This document shows, piece by piece, positions 43,701 through 56,365 of a stretch of 64,000 nt of DNA (positions within the stretch are counted from its first letter, which is position 1; every line of letters starts with the position of its first letter). The position numbers and the translations under genes are program-made. The notes beneath the pieces are model-generated. The model was not told the origin of the DNA and ran no database searches. It saw only the letters and a program-made list of their open reading frames with translations. This DNA is from Chinchilla lanigera (Eukaryota > Chordata > Mammalia > Rodentia > Chinchillidae), in contig NW_004955470.1 in assembly GCF_000276665.1 (NCBI RefSeq), forward strand, positions 4,915,497 through 4,979,496, in the 5' to 3' direction.

Positions 43701-44429
43701 ATGGTTCACCCGGTGATGAGAAGTCATATTGTAGAAACTTTATGGGAGTTGGAGTTCCTGGAATTTGCACTTTGCTTCTCAGGTGTTAGGTTACTCCTAG
43801 CTTTGGGTCCGGGATTGCCAGGCCACGTAGTCTAGTGCATTTGTCAAACTAACGCTGAGTGGCTTTTCACTTGCTCTGAAACACAGCGCCGCTTTGAGGA
43901 GTGGTGGCATCTGTCCCCCAGGAGGGCCAGCGCAGGAGCTCCTTGGAGCAGGGCCCCTCGCCCGCTCGGATGGCCCTGCGCCTGGGGTGGAGACCGCCAC
44001 ACCGTTCTCATTCCTCTGCCTTCGTTGCCCTACTTGGTGTCCCTTTCCCTACGTTCAGTCTCAGAGGCTCTGAGAGTCGGGCAGAGCCCTGTAGGGGAGG
44101 GAGCCAGGGCAGGGCTCCTGGGGACCCAAGAGGTTTTCCCTGCACACCACCACCTCAGAGCGGTCAGGATTGCCTTGCCTGGCTTCCTGTTTCCAGAAAC
44201 GCTTGAAGGGCCCTCCAACGCCTCTCTTCCTGGCTTGGGAAGACAGTGGGCTAAGTTTGTACTTTTAATAGATAATTGGCCTTCATCCAGGCCTCTTTCC
44301 TGCTGTAAATTTTCCCTGTTCCTTGGGTACTTACAGCCCCTTCCTGGCTGACCCATTGATGTGGCCTGGGTATTTCCAGATTCCTTTTTCTGTTGAATAG
44401 AAGAGCCCCAACGTCTTGGGACTGTCGGA
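43701..44429. other. Intron-like DNA
   Basis: GC-moderate, with no recognised gene or repeat. Confidence 0.35.
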
Positions 44430-44700
44430 GTGGCTTCGCTCTAGTGTCAGCAATAATAGCAGCAGACACCTACCTAGCGTTTCTGTGTGCAGGGTACATT
44501 TATAGCGTTTAAATGGTCTTGCTCTTATAGTCCCACGAGAGATGTGGGTACCCATTGCACAGAGGGGAGGCTGAGACGCAGCAGGTTCAAGGTGTTACCC
44601 TGGCTGGGTGTGACTTGCTATGTGGCCGTGCCGGATTGGAACCCGAGTGACCTGGCTACAGAGACTGTGCTCTTAATACTCAGGCTGGGTGAGGCTGAAC
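44430..44700 (-). repeat. MIR SINE, antisense
   Basis: In order: 'cagcaataatagcagcagac', 'cacctacctagcgttt', 'gcacagaggggaggctgaga', 'ggattggaacccgagtgacc' and 'agactgtgctcttaata'. This is the antisense MIR pattern (gatgaggaaactgaggc...gattcgaacccag...gtgctcttaacc). Confidence 0.65.
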
Positions 44701-45125
44701 TGCCCGCCTCAGGCTCACTCCTGGCCCTTTGTCCTGAGCAGGTCTGGTGGCCCACCGTGATTTTTCTGCCTAGATTGGGGAAACCATGGCCAGTAAATCC
44801 AGGACGTGGCAGGTGACTACCAGGAATAGCCTCATGGCTATTCTCTCCAAGCTCTCAGACACTGTGCTCCCAGACTAGCCTGATGACAGGTGGTTCACCA
44901 AGGTCTCCATTTCCGGTCTAGGCCTGTTTTTGCTGTGATCACCCCTCTCCTGCCTGGTGTCCCCAGAACCTGTCAGCATGGGCATTGTGGGGAGCGACCC
45001 CTCTGTGGGAGAGCAAGACCACAGAGACTTACACCTCTAGTCGTGGCTGTCCTTGTTCAACCCAGAGGTCAGGAGCCCAAGGAGTTTGAGGTGGGTTCTC
45101 CCTCCATCCCGTGCCAACTATTCCT

Positions 45126-45157
45126 CTGTCTTTCTCTGTCTCTGTCTGTCTGTCTGC
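45126..45157. repeat. (TCTG)n-like microsatellite
   Basis: A short imperfect run of TCTG/TCTC tetramers. Confidence 0.7.
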
Positions 45158-45254
45158 CTGCCAGGAGATCACCATTGCATGAGGGAGGAGAAGCTCAGGG
45201 CTCTCTGAGTGGAACAGCTGGGCCCCCGTGGGAGGGGAGCTGCAGGAGTTGGAA

Positions 45255-45345
45255 CGGAGAGAATGACTTTCAAGTCAGGCCTGTGAGCAGCCACATTACC
45301 TCTGAGGGCCTCAGTGTCCTGGTCCTCAAAATAGGGCTGGGTGGG
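45255..45345 (+). repeat. Possible MIR SINE, sense
   Basis: 'gagcagccacattacctctg', 'agggcctcagtgtcctggtc' and 'ctcaaaatagggctggg' resemble the MIR segment ttacctctctgagcctcagtttcctcatctgtaaaatggg. Confidence 0.45.
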
Positions 45346-48300
45346 AGTTGCTGTCTACAGTCCCCTCACCCCGTAACTTCGGTTACAGTGCAGTCCTGAC
45401 CCCTAAACCTGGAGTCTGTTTAGTGGGAGCTGAGTTTGAACTCCCTAAAATAGGGGGTGCTATTTTGGACCCTGCTGTCTGAGAGAGATGTGTTTAAAGT
45501 TAGAGTGTACATTTTAATTTGCAGGTGTTTCTGTCCTCTGCCTCAGCCACACTGTGTTTAAGCCTTGGTGTCCTCCCCGCTCTGTCCCTCCCTCTCTCCC
45601 AGATCACAGCCCCAGGCAGGCCTGGCACACGGGCTCTACTTGGCAAAGTCCTCAGCTTGGTGGCCTCAGAATTAGGAGGACTCCTTGTTGGAGGCGAGGG
45701 ACTGACCCCTGTGTGTCCAGGGAGCTTCGACAACAGCCTTCTGTTCCTTGACTCTTGTCTGGCGGACCTGGACCAGGTCCCTTGTCAGGAGCTTGAGGGA
45801 GTCCAGGGCAGGAGAGGCCGAGCCGGTGCCATAGCCTTGCCGTGTTCTCCCCAGATCCCCCGCAGCTGCACTCCAGTTAGCGTCCAGGCAGGGCAGGGCA
45901 GACCACACCTAGCTCATTTGTACCACCTGCCAAACACCAGGTCCTTCTCTCCTTGACTGTAGGAGCACCCAGAGGTCCTGGATTGGCAGGGTGGTACTTA
46001 CGGGAATCTGCTGTGCTCCGGAAAGGGGCTTCTGTGTGTGCCTCGCGGGTGTCCCAGGTACAGTGCTTCACCGATGTGAGTTGACCAGGGTGCTCAGGAC
46101 TGCAGGGGCCAGCCGCTGTGCCCCAGTGTCACAGGCCAGTTCTAGTTGTGGAGCCCTCACGGGAAAGGTGTAGTATGGTTGCGGCATCTGTGCATGGGAT
46201 TGCTGGTTTGAACCAGCTTGTCCCGGCCTGGGAACTGGAGTTGTGACCCTGCTGTTTGTAAGCTGACAGTGTAGGTTGCTTCAGGATCTTCTCACGGGGG
46301 ACAGGAAGCACAGATCCCCACTGTAGCACGTAGCCCACAGTGTTTATAACACAGAAAGGGCAGCCAAATGGCAGGAAACCGAATGGACACCTAGAATTGT
46401 CAACAAGGGGTCCCAGTGACTGTCTTTGTCTGATATGCAAAACAGCTTCAGAGGAGCTGACATGTACGGGCTTCTCAGAAACAAATAACAATTGCAAATG
46501 AAAGTACCAAAGGTAACAACAGGTGTGTTCCCCGCCCAGAGAGGGCAGTCACTTACATGAAAACCCAGCCCAGCGGTCTCCTTGGTTCCTAGGCGGCCGA
46601 CCTGGATTGAGTTGGTTCCCATGGTGAGCTGGGGAGCCTGATATACCCAACCTGGGCTAGCTCCTGCCTAGGGCCCCTGCCAGGCTTCCCGCGTCAGCTG
46701 TCCTGTGGGCTGTGCGCGTTTCTAAAACTGGTCCCCAGACCCCCAGTACGTGTCTTTGTTAGAAAGCCTTTCCTGGGGTGCTGTTTTCTCAAGCCTTCGA
46801 AACTGTCTCCAAACAGCCCCCTTGGGTAGGGAGCAGTCTCCAGGGAGTGCTGCCCAAGGTCACGGCTGCCTGCGTCCCCACAGCAGTGCAGATGTAGTGT
46901 CCTCTAGCTGCTGCCCTCCCTGCCAGCTCCCAGAGCTGCCCTCAGCCTCTGCTCAGACCTGAAGCCCTTCGTTCTGTTTCTGCAGGGCTCCTGCTTGGGC
47001 ATGTGGGAGATCCTCCTGAGAGTGGCTCCCCTGGGCATTTGACAGGTGCTGGGCTTTGTGCCAGGGGTTTGTCAAGGACCTGTGTGTTAATCCTGGGACA
47101 GCTGATGAGCCAGTTGTTACTCATTTCTGGTCTGCAGAGGAGGGAAGTCGTCTTAGAGAGAGGTGATTTGTCTCGATTTTTATCTGGTGCGCTGTCGTTA
47201 GTGCCCGTGGCACAGTATACTGCTTTTTGCTGTAGAAAGGACCGCCGTGTCACCCTGCCTTGTTAAGAACATCCCTGCCGACCCAGGGCTGCACCTGAGT
47301 TTGCTGTCCTTTGGGTCTCTTCTCTGTCTTGTGGCCCAGGTGTGTGTTGGTGCCCCTCAGCGCAAAGGAGCAAATGACTGAGGCTGCCAGCCTGCTCCAG
47401 TGCTTTTGCACACGCGCTCTCTCGTGTCCCGAGTTCACTCTTCAGCCAGCCTGCCTTGTTGCTCTATGTGGCCCCGCGTCCACGTGTGTGCGCCACTCAC
47501 CCTGCACCGGCCTGGAGAGGGTGAGCAGGCCGCTGGGGACCCCTGCACTCCTCGGGCCTTCCAAGCCAGGAGGGCGGAGTGGTGCCACCAGTGCCTGTGG
47601 TCACGTGCCATTATGCTGCCGCTGCTGGAATCGCTGCCCGCTGCGAAGCAGCAGCCTATTGCCACTGTGCAGGGGAAGGACAGGAGACCCCGAGAGTAAA
47701 GAAGTGCCTGGGACCCTCCCTGGCTCACACAGGCGTGCTGCAGGGTCACTGCGGCTTACCTTTCCAGGCCGGCTCTCCTTGGAGTGATGTCCTGACAAAA
47801 CAGAAGCTAGCCAGAGCACCCATGGCATTTCCCTGCATCTGGCGTGTCCATCCTGAAGTCCAGGGTGTCATTGCATGTCCCTCAGGGTAATCCCTGACCT
47901 CACGGAGAGGTGGGAAGAGAGTAGGAGGGTGGGGGAACATTGTGGGCCTGGTGTCACCCCCAAGTGGAGTGAGGTTGTCTAACTCTGACCTGGAGGGAAA
48001 GAAACTGTGCTTTCCTCAGAGCCTGCTGTGCCTGCTGCCCCAGTGCCAGCGCGGTCACTTGGCACACAGGGAACGTGCATCTCCTCACACCAGAGCTCTT
48101 TTGCACGCATGCTGGTCTCTTCGGATCACCAGTGGCCCCTGGGTAATCCTGGGCCCTCTCAGGCTTCTGGTTCCTTTAGGGAGCTGCACTTGGCTTAAGG
48201 TTGGCACAGGCTTTACCAGTCTGAAGTGGTTTTAGGTATCAGGATTCAGTTCTGACCCAGTTCTCCTTATAAAATGGTGCCACTTACATGAATCCTCAGG

Positions 48301-49959
48301 AAGAGATTTACGGACAGGGACTGTATTCGTTGTATCTTCACATGAGCCAGTGTAAGCAGGCAGCCTTGGACCGGGAACATTCCTAAGCATTCCACTCCCC
48401 CGGCCAGCTGGGCTTTGCCGAATCCCTGGAGGAGGGGAAGCAGCTCTCTGTGCCTCACTATATCTTCTAGTGATAAAAATGTTTACTCGGCCAAACTTTA
48501 TATGAAAAACAATAAAAGTAATGTAGCCTGAGATATTTTTGTTGTGAGTACAGCTGAAACTACACACTCCTTCTATCTTCTCCAAGGTTACATTACCCTG
48601 AATTTGCGTTTCCTTATTTCCGTCTATTTGACTGTATATTTTGTGACGCAGCCTGCACAGGTTCTGTGCTGGGGACAGGAAGCCAGTGCTGCTTACTGAG
48701 TCTCACTTTCAGTCTTGTGAGGCCATGGTCAGAAACAGCCATTTCTCAAAACAGGCTTCTGTGTGCGCAGCTGCCTGCGTGGTTCATGTGGCCAGGGCCC
48801 GGTGGGGTGCTGTGGGGCCCCCTCTCAATGGATCAGGCACCGTCCTTGTCTCATCGTTCCTCTTGCCCTGCCCTCCTGACGGACATGGGTGCTGGGGTAG
48901 CCTGTCTGCACAGCCAGCAGGCAGGGCAGGCTACTCTGTGTCCATTCCGCTTCCTGGTTTGCTTCCTTCGAGCAGACTGTCCAGCGTCCCTGTGGCTTTA
49001 CACCTTGTCATTCACAGGGCCCGGCAGCCCTGCCCTGAAGATGGCGACCTGAGTTGGCTCCTGTCCTTTCTTTACCAGGCCCCGTCCCACCTTCCTGTTA
49101 GCCACTCTGCCCCCGTAGGAGATTGGACAGGAAGATGTGTGGTCATCCAAGGTGAAGAAACTGGCTTTGCGCAGCGCCCATGGGAGTCCATGTATGTGTC
49201 CCGCACCCTCCTCCCTCAGCCTGTGCTTTTGCTCAGGACACTCCTGTCCCCTTACTTCCTCCCTGCCTCCTCCCACTCTCTGGAGCAGCTGGTTCTCCCA
49301 GGAGAGCTGGAGGCCTCTAGATGGAGTGGGCTTGGCGACCTCTCCTCCTTGCACTTAGGACTGTGCTGTCCGCTCCACTCTTGTCACTGCCCTGACTGTC
49401 CAGTTTATGTTGGTCAGCAGAGTGACCCAGGCACCTGTGTCTGAGGTCCTGTCCTCCCTGATGGCTCCTGTATGTGTGGGGATGGGTCTGGCAGCACCAA
49501 GCCTATGGCCTTCAGATTCCTGAGAGGCCTGTGGGCTCAGGATTCCCAGCGGGGGTCCCTGATCTCGACTCCCCAGCCCCCGTCCTGTGTAGCCTGTGAC
49601 TCCCCCTTTCTGCCCTCTGTCAGGCCACTGGAGTTTCATTTCCACTGCCCTTGTGAGCCCAAAGTCTGGGATCTGGTGGTTTTCTGGCGACTGGGAGATG
49701 GAGGAGCCAGGTGTGCACAGGACTCTGCAAGACCAGGGAGGGGTGAGGTGCTGAGTGGCCCCTGGAGGATGCTACAGAGGAGGAATTAGCCCAGGAGGGC
49801 TGGGGAGCACAGCGGGGTGCCGTGGGAAGGTGCTGAACACCGAGATTGGATGTGTCCTCCTCGTTACTGAAATGAGAATCCTTATTGTAAAGGGTTTAGT
49901 GAAACATGGTCCAGTAGAAAAAACAAAAAGTGTGATACATGTACTACTCATGTTGCTTT
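45346..49959. other. Intron-like, GC-rich, repeat-poor DNA
   Basis: No gene is recognised in 4.6 kb. The longest open frame is 48686-49444 plus (252 codons). It is Ser/Pro/Leu-rich without a domain, and is crossed by a 118-codon minus frame (48998-49354). The absence of stops is explained by base composition. Confidence 0.4.
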
Positions 49960-50400
49960 TTTCTTAATGTGATGTTTCCGTCCCAGGATCCAATCCAGGC
50001 TAGCACATTCCATTTATTTGTCAAGTCTCCTTTGGCTTCTCTTGGTGGTGACTGTTCCTTAAAATATTTTTGTTTTTGACAGCTCTGACAGTTTTGGGGA
50101 GAAATGTCCAGGTGGTCTTGGATGCCTTTCAATTTGACATTGTCCCATGTGTTCTAATACCGCTAGACTAGGGTTGTGAGCTTGGGAGAGACGACCACAA
50201 AGGGGACGTGTCCTCATCGCACCCCTTCGAGAGGACGCACTGTCACCATGACTGGATCTCTGGCTGAGGCGGAGTTTGTCGGGTGTCTCCGCTGTGAAGT
50301 GACACCCACCCTTTCCGCACTGTGTTCTTCGGAAGGAACCACTGCGTGCGGTGCACGTGGGGCTGAGCGGGAGTTACGGTGATGCTTCACCTCTTTGAGG
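49960..50400. repeat. Old mammalian LINE fragment (L1M-like), second piece
   Basis: 'tcccaggatccaatccaggc', 'cacattccatttatttgtca' and 'agtctcctttggcttctctt' continue the same old repeat consensus recognised at 16955-17885. Subfamily and orientation are uncertain. Confidence 0.5.
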
Positions 50401-52743
50401 GAGGAATAGTGACGTAGATTATTTGGGACACTTACTGTGCGGCACATTTTCCCCCTCTTCCCCTGTTATTTATTTAGTCATTTACAGCAGTGTGGACTTA
50501 GGGCTGTTCATCTTATTCTTCGGGTTATTTCACTACCTGAATGTTCCGCCTTGGCTGTTGGGAGCTCTCTTTCAGTTGGCTCCTCGTCACTCCGCCGTGC
50601 TTCACCGTTCTGGGTGTTGTTTTTTGTTTGTTTTAAGGCACTTCTCTACTTGACATGGTGAGAGGTTCTCGGCTGTCTTACATATTTCCTGTCTCAGACC
50701 TAAAATCAGCTGTCTCTTCCAAGAATACGCATCTCTTTTATTGGAGTATAGTCTTGCAAACCAAGACCTGAGTATCAGGTGGTTAAGTTATTGTAAGTTC
50801 AGTGTTTGTGCACTCATCTGAACAACAAAAGCAAGGCACCTAAATTGCAATAGCAGCAAGGAGTAACTGTTAACCACTGTCCGTCTGCCAGCGGAGACCC
50901 TTAGGCTCTCCAACAGTCTGATATTTGCAGAGGTGGTGTGTACTTTATTCTGGGTGCTATACATGAAGTCATTTCTGTAGCGGCTCAAGGTGGAGATGGG
51001 CACACAGGCCTTGAACGAATGAATACTGTCATTGCTCTCCCAGTCCGGTGAAGGCTCTTAGTCAAAGGCAGTAAAATGTAACCCGAGGGAAAAAGGCTGA
51101 GGGAAAAGGAGTTTCTGATGGCAATGAGCTCTGTAGCCTGGAAGCCAGTGGGAACTCCTTAAAGGAAGCCGCTGCCTGGGCAGTAAGTAGTTCAGAGAAA
51201 CGACTAGGAGATAGGGGTAAGAGACTAGGAGATAGAGTTTTTGCGCTTTATGAGGTGGTATTTATGTAGGGTTTGTACATCCTCCCCGCTACAGCCTTGA
51301 AAGTCTGTTTTCCATCCTCTCCATCCACAAGGAATTAACACTTATATGTGCTCGTGGAGCGGAGGTGCACAGCCTGGAAAGGCCTGGGGCTGATGGAACT
51401 TGTTCTCAGCTTGGAACCTCCTGAGATGGGCTGGGGTTGATGTGGGAGCTGAGGCTATGGCGAGAAATGCCCTAGTTCTGGGAGTATCGCCAGGACTTGC
51501 CATTACTTGGAGCTGGACAGGGGCTGCTAGAAGGGAAGACCCCCTGCCTTTGGCATGCCCTCCTGGGAAATGGCAGTGCCATTTGCAGAAATGGGAAGGA
51601 TGGGGACAGAGCAGGCAGACCCTCCCAGGAAGTTGGGAATCGCCACCAAAGGCCTGGGTTTATCTGCCGGCTTCCTTTTTCTGACGTTGCTACTTGTTAC
51701 ATGGGAATCTCTCCAGAGGAGGTTGAGAACAGAACCTGATTCTGGAGAAAGGAACTCCATGTGAAGATGAAGCTGTCCACGTGGGAGGACGGTGTCTTCA
51801 CCCCACACCCTGCACTGTGGGGTTGTGGTTAGATAGGCAGGTGGGGCGTAGGGTTTCTGATGAGGAGTCTGCCGCTGCCCTGGTTAGCACATGAGATGCC
51901 TGTGGAGGTGCCTGTGGTCTGCTTCTGTCCTGACCCCTTACATGTCCTCGTGGGGTGCCTTTCTTCCTCTCGTGCTGTTTGAAACGAGGACTTCACATCT
52001 CCTTGCCCTAGAATCACCACTCGCCTGTGGCTTCCGGGCTTTCAAGTGCGCGAGGTCAGAATCCAGAACAGCTGTGCCTTCCCCTGTTGCTGGCCATGGC
52101 CAGGGGTCTGGAGAGGTTCTGTCTGCATCTGGCCAGATAACAGCTGCGGCTTCATCAGCGCATCCTTTGGTGTCCTAACAGATTGGGAGAGGTCTCTTTT
52201 CCAGAGTTACTTTACAATGTGTGAACTCTTTCTGCTTAGAAAACAAAACATGCTCAAAAGGAAATGAGCATTTTAATGATAGCTTCTTAATTAAAAAAAG
52301 TTACAGTGGGGGGAGATGAAATAAGGTTAACATTTCTTTGTTGATGGAGTGAAAAACCACATCAATTCCAAACTGGGTCACACAGTAGTGGAAAAAATAA
52401 GTTCTATTTGTATCTAATGCCAGCAGAGACTCAGTTAACCGAAATCAAATTGTATTTCCCAAAGTGATGGAGTGAGCCTTGTTCACTTCCGGAGGGGAGG
52501 ATGTGCACAGGGTGGGTACAGCAGTCGGGTGGCTGAATTTTCTGAGTTTGGAACAGGATTCTATTTTCAGCAAATGCCTCTCCTGAAAGCATACTGCTCT
52601 CTGACCCAGGGGCGCAGTAACACCCAGGTCAGGAGGGTGTCATGAGCAGCCGAGAGACCTAGGGCAGGGCAGAGCACGGGCGAGGGACACCGAGTAAATC
52701 AGAGTCTTTGAGTCCTGGCACTGTTCCACTAGCTGTTCTTTTT

Positions 52744-52747
<4 letters not shown>
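50401..52747. other. Intron-like DNA
   Basis: No gene is recognised. A direct repeat of gactaggagatag lies at 51201-51232. Confidence 0.35.

Positions 52748-52793
<46 letters not shown>
52748..52793. repeat. (AC)n microsatellite, about 23 uninterrupted units
   Basis: 46 bases of perfect CA/AC repeat. It is the longest pure microsatellite in the window and likely polymorphic. Confidence 0.98.
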
Positions 52794-52795
<2 letters not shown>

Positions 52796-53934
52796 CAGTC
52801 TGGTTTGCAAACCCCAGCCAGGAAGGAGCAGCACATTTCACTTGATAAGAACATTGCAAGTTGATAACCTGATGGCAGGTGGAGAGAGTGAGCCCATCCT
52901 CCGAGTATGTGTGAAAACCGAAAAGGAACAGCAAGCCGAGTGCACTTAATATTTAAGCAGGTATCCCGAGCAAAGGCCCTGTGTCACACGCCTGGGCTGT
53001 GCTCTTCTTCCCCACATCATATAGAAGCAGGCAGTGTAGCCCCAGGCGAGAGCCCCTCAGGTACACACTGGTCAGGGGCAGAGTTGGACCTGTGCTGTCT
53101 TTTAACTATCAGGAGTTTCATGTTCAGGGTAGTCCCTAAAATCAGGGAACAGTGAATAGTTCTCCTAGTGTGCTTTGCTTTTAAAAACTTGCTATCCAGA
53201 TTATATCTCACTGGCTAGGAGCGGCTGCCAGAGATTTCCCTATGCAACATCTCTCATTGAAGGCATTGCCCCCATTCATGTGCTGTTCCAGGAGGGCCAG
53301 TGCATCAAGCCCTTTGTCACTTACTCCGGTTTTACCCGTGGAGTCTGCCTGCCCTCAGCTGGCCTGGAGATCTCAGAGGACTGTGAGGACAGGGATCTGG
53401 AGAGCCTGGGCCCTTTGGGGATGACTGGTTTGGCGTGGTCATGAGAGCGGGCATAGTCAGGAGCTGACTTGCAAAGGGTACCCAAGGAGCCTGGTACATG
53501 GAGCATAACCCTGGGCCTTTTGGCATCAGTTTTCCATCTGGACAGACCCTGACAGGACATAGAGCCCAGCTGGGTTCCTGTCGGAATAACACTGGCTATG
53601 TGTGTTAAGTACTGACCTTGGGCTTTGTGTGGTGAGTAGTCCCATTATACAGACAAGGGGTCTGGTCCTAGAGGGGATCCAGGGTCCAGTCCATTCTGCA
53701 GCTTCTGCATGCAGGGTAGAACTGGTGTTGGGGCCAGTTTCTCTGGTCTCTCCCTGATGTTATGGGCAATGGCTTTATGTTGGAACTTCAGCCTGAGGAT
53801 GGCCCCGGCCCCAACAACTGCCTGTCAGGTGGAAATGGTTGGCGGACCTTATGCTTTATGTCTGGATGCCCCCCCAGGAGCCTCACGCACTCACCGGCCA
53901 GGCTTTTTGGAGGGTGTTTGGATTATGGGGCTCC
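52794..53934. other. Intron-like DNA
   Basis: No gene is recognised. A weak MIR-like string ('ccattatacagacaagg') is at about 53642-53660. Confidence 0.35.
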
Positions 53935-54215
53935 ATAGCTGGCTTGCATTGGGAGGTGGGGCCTGATAGGGGGCAGCAGGCTGCTGGAAGGCTGTATCTC
54001 CCTCCCCGGCACCTCATTTCTCTCAGTCCTTCCTGGCCACCATGACATGAGCAGCTCCCCTCTGCAAGACTCTTCCACCACGCCTCCCTGCTTGGAGCTG
54101 GCCAGCAGTGACTGAAAAATATGAGCTCAGATAAACCTCTCCTCCTTTACGTTGTGGGTGTCGGGTACTGTGTCCCAGAGGTTAGAAGGTGACTGAGACA
54201 ACTGGTATCTTCACA
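53935..54215 (+). mobile_element. Rodent MaLR-type LTR, sense
   Basis: 'ggaggtggggcctgatag', 'cctggccaccatgacatgag', 'cagctcccctctgcaagact' and 'cagataaacctctcctcctt' mark it, ending near 'gtcgggtactgtgtcccaga'. It is of the same family as 35575-35955. Confidence 0.55.
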
Positions 54216-56259
54216 TTCCTGGCTGCCCCCTCAGTTGGATTCTGACGATACCATCTACTGCCCTTGGGGCTGGCCAGCACTGGTGACCCCCAGGTACATG
54301 TTGGTGACCCCTTCTTCTCCCAGGCCTGGCCACCTGGGCCAGCTGTTTATTGAGAGGATTGAGCACTACATTTCTTCTGGGTGTTGATTTCGACCCTTCT
54401 GGCTTTCTCACGTCAGCAGCCTGGAATGGAGTGAGCCCCCATGCGCAGATTCGCTGCCTGAGAGCTTTGCTCAGGAGGGCTGTGTGACTTCTCTGCCTGT
54501 CGAGCTGCTTGTTGGTCTGTGATCGCACCCCTCTCGTGAAAGCAGATTTTCCTCACATTTTACAAATTGCTTGCTAAGTAGAATTTATATCTGGGTACTG
54601 TTATTTTTAACAAAAATAATGTACAGTATATTTAAAGGCACGACTTCTGGGGATAACTTTCCTCATAATGTGTACAGTTTCTATTCTGCTGGCTGCTGCC
54701 AGCTTCCTTAACGTGGAGTGTGACCAGGAATAAAGAAATTAAGAAAAAATTTTATTTACATCTGCCTCTGGAACGGTGGTGGTAGGAGCTCTGTGAATCT
54801 ACTCCTCTGTGAAACAATAGTAACTAGAGAAAATTATTTTAGGAAAACACTGAATTAAAATATCTGGGACATGTCCCAGCGTACAGCAAGCGGAGAAACA
54901 TCTGTTCATGAAAACCTACCAGCTCTCAGTAAGGACAGCAGGAGTTTGTGGCACGTGAGATGTCACTTACTTCTCCCACCCCAAATCTGCTTCCCAGTGT
55001 AGCATGAAAGCCAGCTCTGGCCCACTGTGGTTGGAGAGACAGGAGGGCAACCCCAGGAGGAGCAGGCTGGTGGGGTTTCTCACCCACATCCTCAGAGCTC
55101 CAGGGTGCAGAGGTGAGATTGTGTCCAGCCCTAATCTGGTAGATGCTGTATCCCAGGCTGAGAATACGGCACCTAAGTTGCCATCTGGCGTCAAGCTTGC
55201 TTGAAGTCAAACTGAGAAGACCAAAGACCAACACTCCCACCAAGCACCCTACTTATGAAGTGAAAGTGTCACTCAGAGAAGCGGGCCACTGTCCCTGCCC
55301 CCAGCTCCAGAGCAGCAGCCCAGAGATTTTTGTCAAGTAGGAGAGGTAGCCTGTAAAAAGAGAACACTCTGAAGCTCTCCCTAAACGTGTTGACCTTATA
55401 AGAAGAGTTCTGGGGACCTTCAAGCCTCTGGGAGAGAGGGAGAGGAAGGAGGGGTAAGGAGAGGGTGAAATAAAAGCATTCCCAGACTTACAAAACAGAA
55501 ACAAGAGGGGAAAAAAGGAGTGAATGAGGAGACTTTTTTAGTATTTCAGATGAGAAAACAAACAGTGCCACTGAAAGTAATCATGCAGTTACAAAGGATA
55601 TTATACATTTACAGTTCTTTTGTTTTTAAACTGAGTTGAAAAAGCGATTTTATAAAATAATGTGTACACGATTATGTTGTAGGCCCAGTCCTCTTAGGGG
55701 GTCATATATCTGGCTGTCACAGTGAAAAGCAGGCAGATGGAGCAAAGCTGCAGCAGAGTAGGAAAATGACACCAGACAGTAACTCACATCCTCAGGAAAA
55801 ATGAAGGGAAGCAGGCATGGTGCCAAAGAAGGCCAGTACTGTACAACTGACTGTAACTTTAGCCTTGCTCTCTTCTCTTAGCTTCTTTAGAGACAAAATT
55901 ATATAAACTAGTAATTATGACAGTATATGTTGCAGTACGCGATGCATTGAGATACAATAGGTACAGCAGTGATCGAAGAAAACGGAAGTGGGAGTAGGAC
56001 TGCACAGGAGCAGTGTGGGATGCAGGGTGGAGCGATGAGAAGTTGTGCTAGAAAGTGTCCACGTAATGCACAGGAAAGCATTACCCAGGGCATAGAGGAG
56101 CAAGAAGACAGAGGAGTCTGCATCCTTGTCACCCTCAAAGGGTTTTTCTTAAAGGGGCCTAAACCATTAAAATTTTGCTGTCTTTTAGTTCTTCTTGAGG
56201 AGAAATTCCATCAGGCTTGCGGGTGGAGGCCTCACCATCTGTTTGATGCTGGGTCTACT
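54216..56259. other. Intron-like DNA
   Basis: No gene or clear repeat is recognised in 2 kb. Confidence 0.35.
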
Positions 56260-56365
56260 TTTATTTATTTATTTATTTATTTATTTGGTATCAGAAATTG
56301 AACTCAGGACCTTGTACTTGACAGGCAGGAGCTATGCCGCTGACACAGTAGGCCCGTGGGTCTAC
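56260..56365 (-). mobile_element. ID-type SINE, antisense, with (TTTA)n tail
   Basis: A run of about seven TTTA units (56260-56287) replaces the poly-T. It is followed by 'ggtatcagaaattgaactca', 'ggaccttgtacttgacaggc' and 'ggagctatgccgctgacaca'. It is the only SINE recognised in the last 20 kb. Confidence 0.88.

Noticed and set aside
48686..49444. 252-codon plus frame
   Set aside because: Ser/Leu/Pro-rich with no domain, and crossed by open frames in other registers; explained by low stop density.
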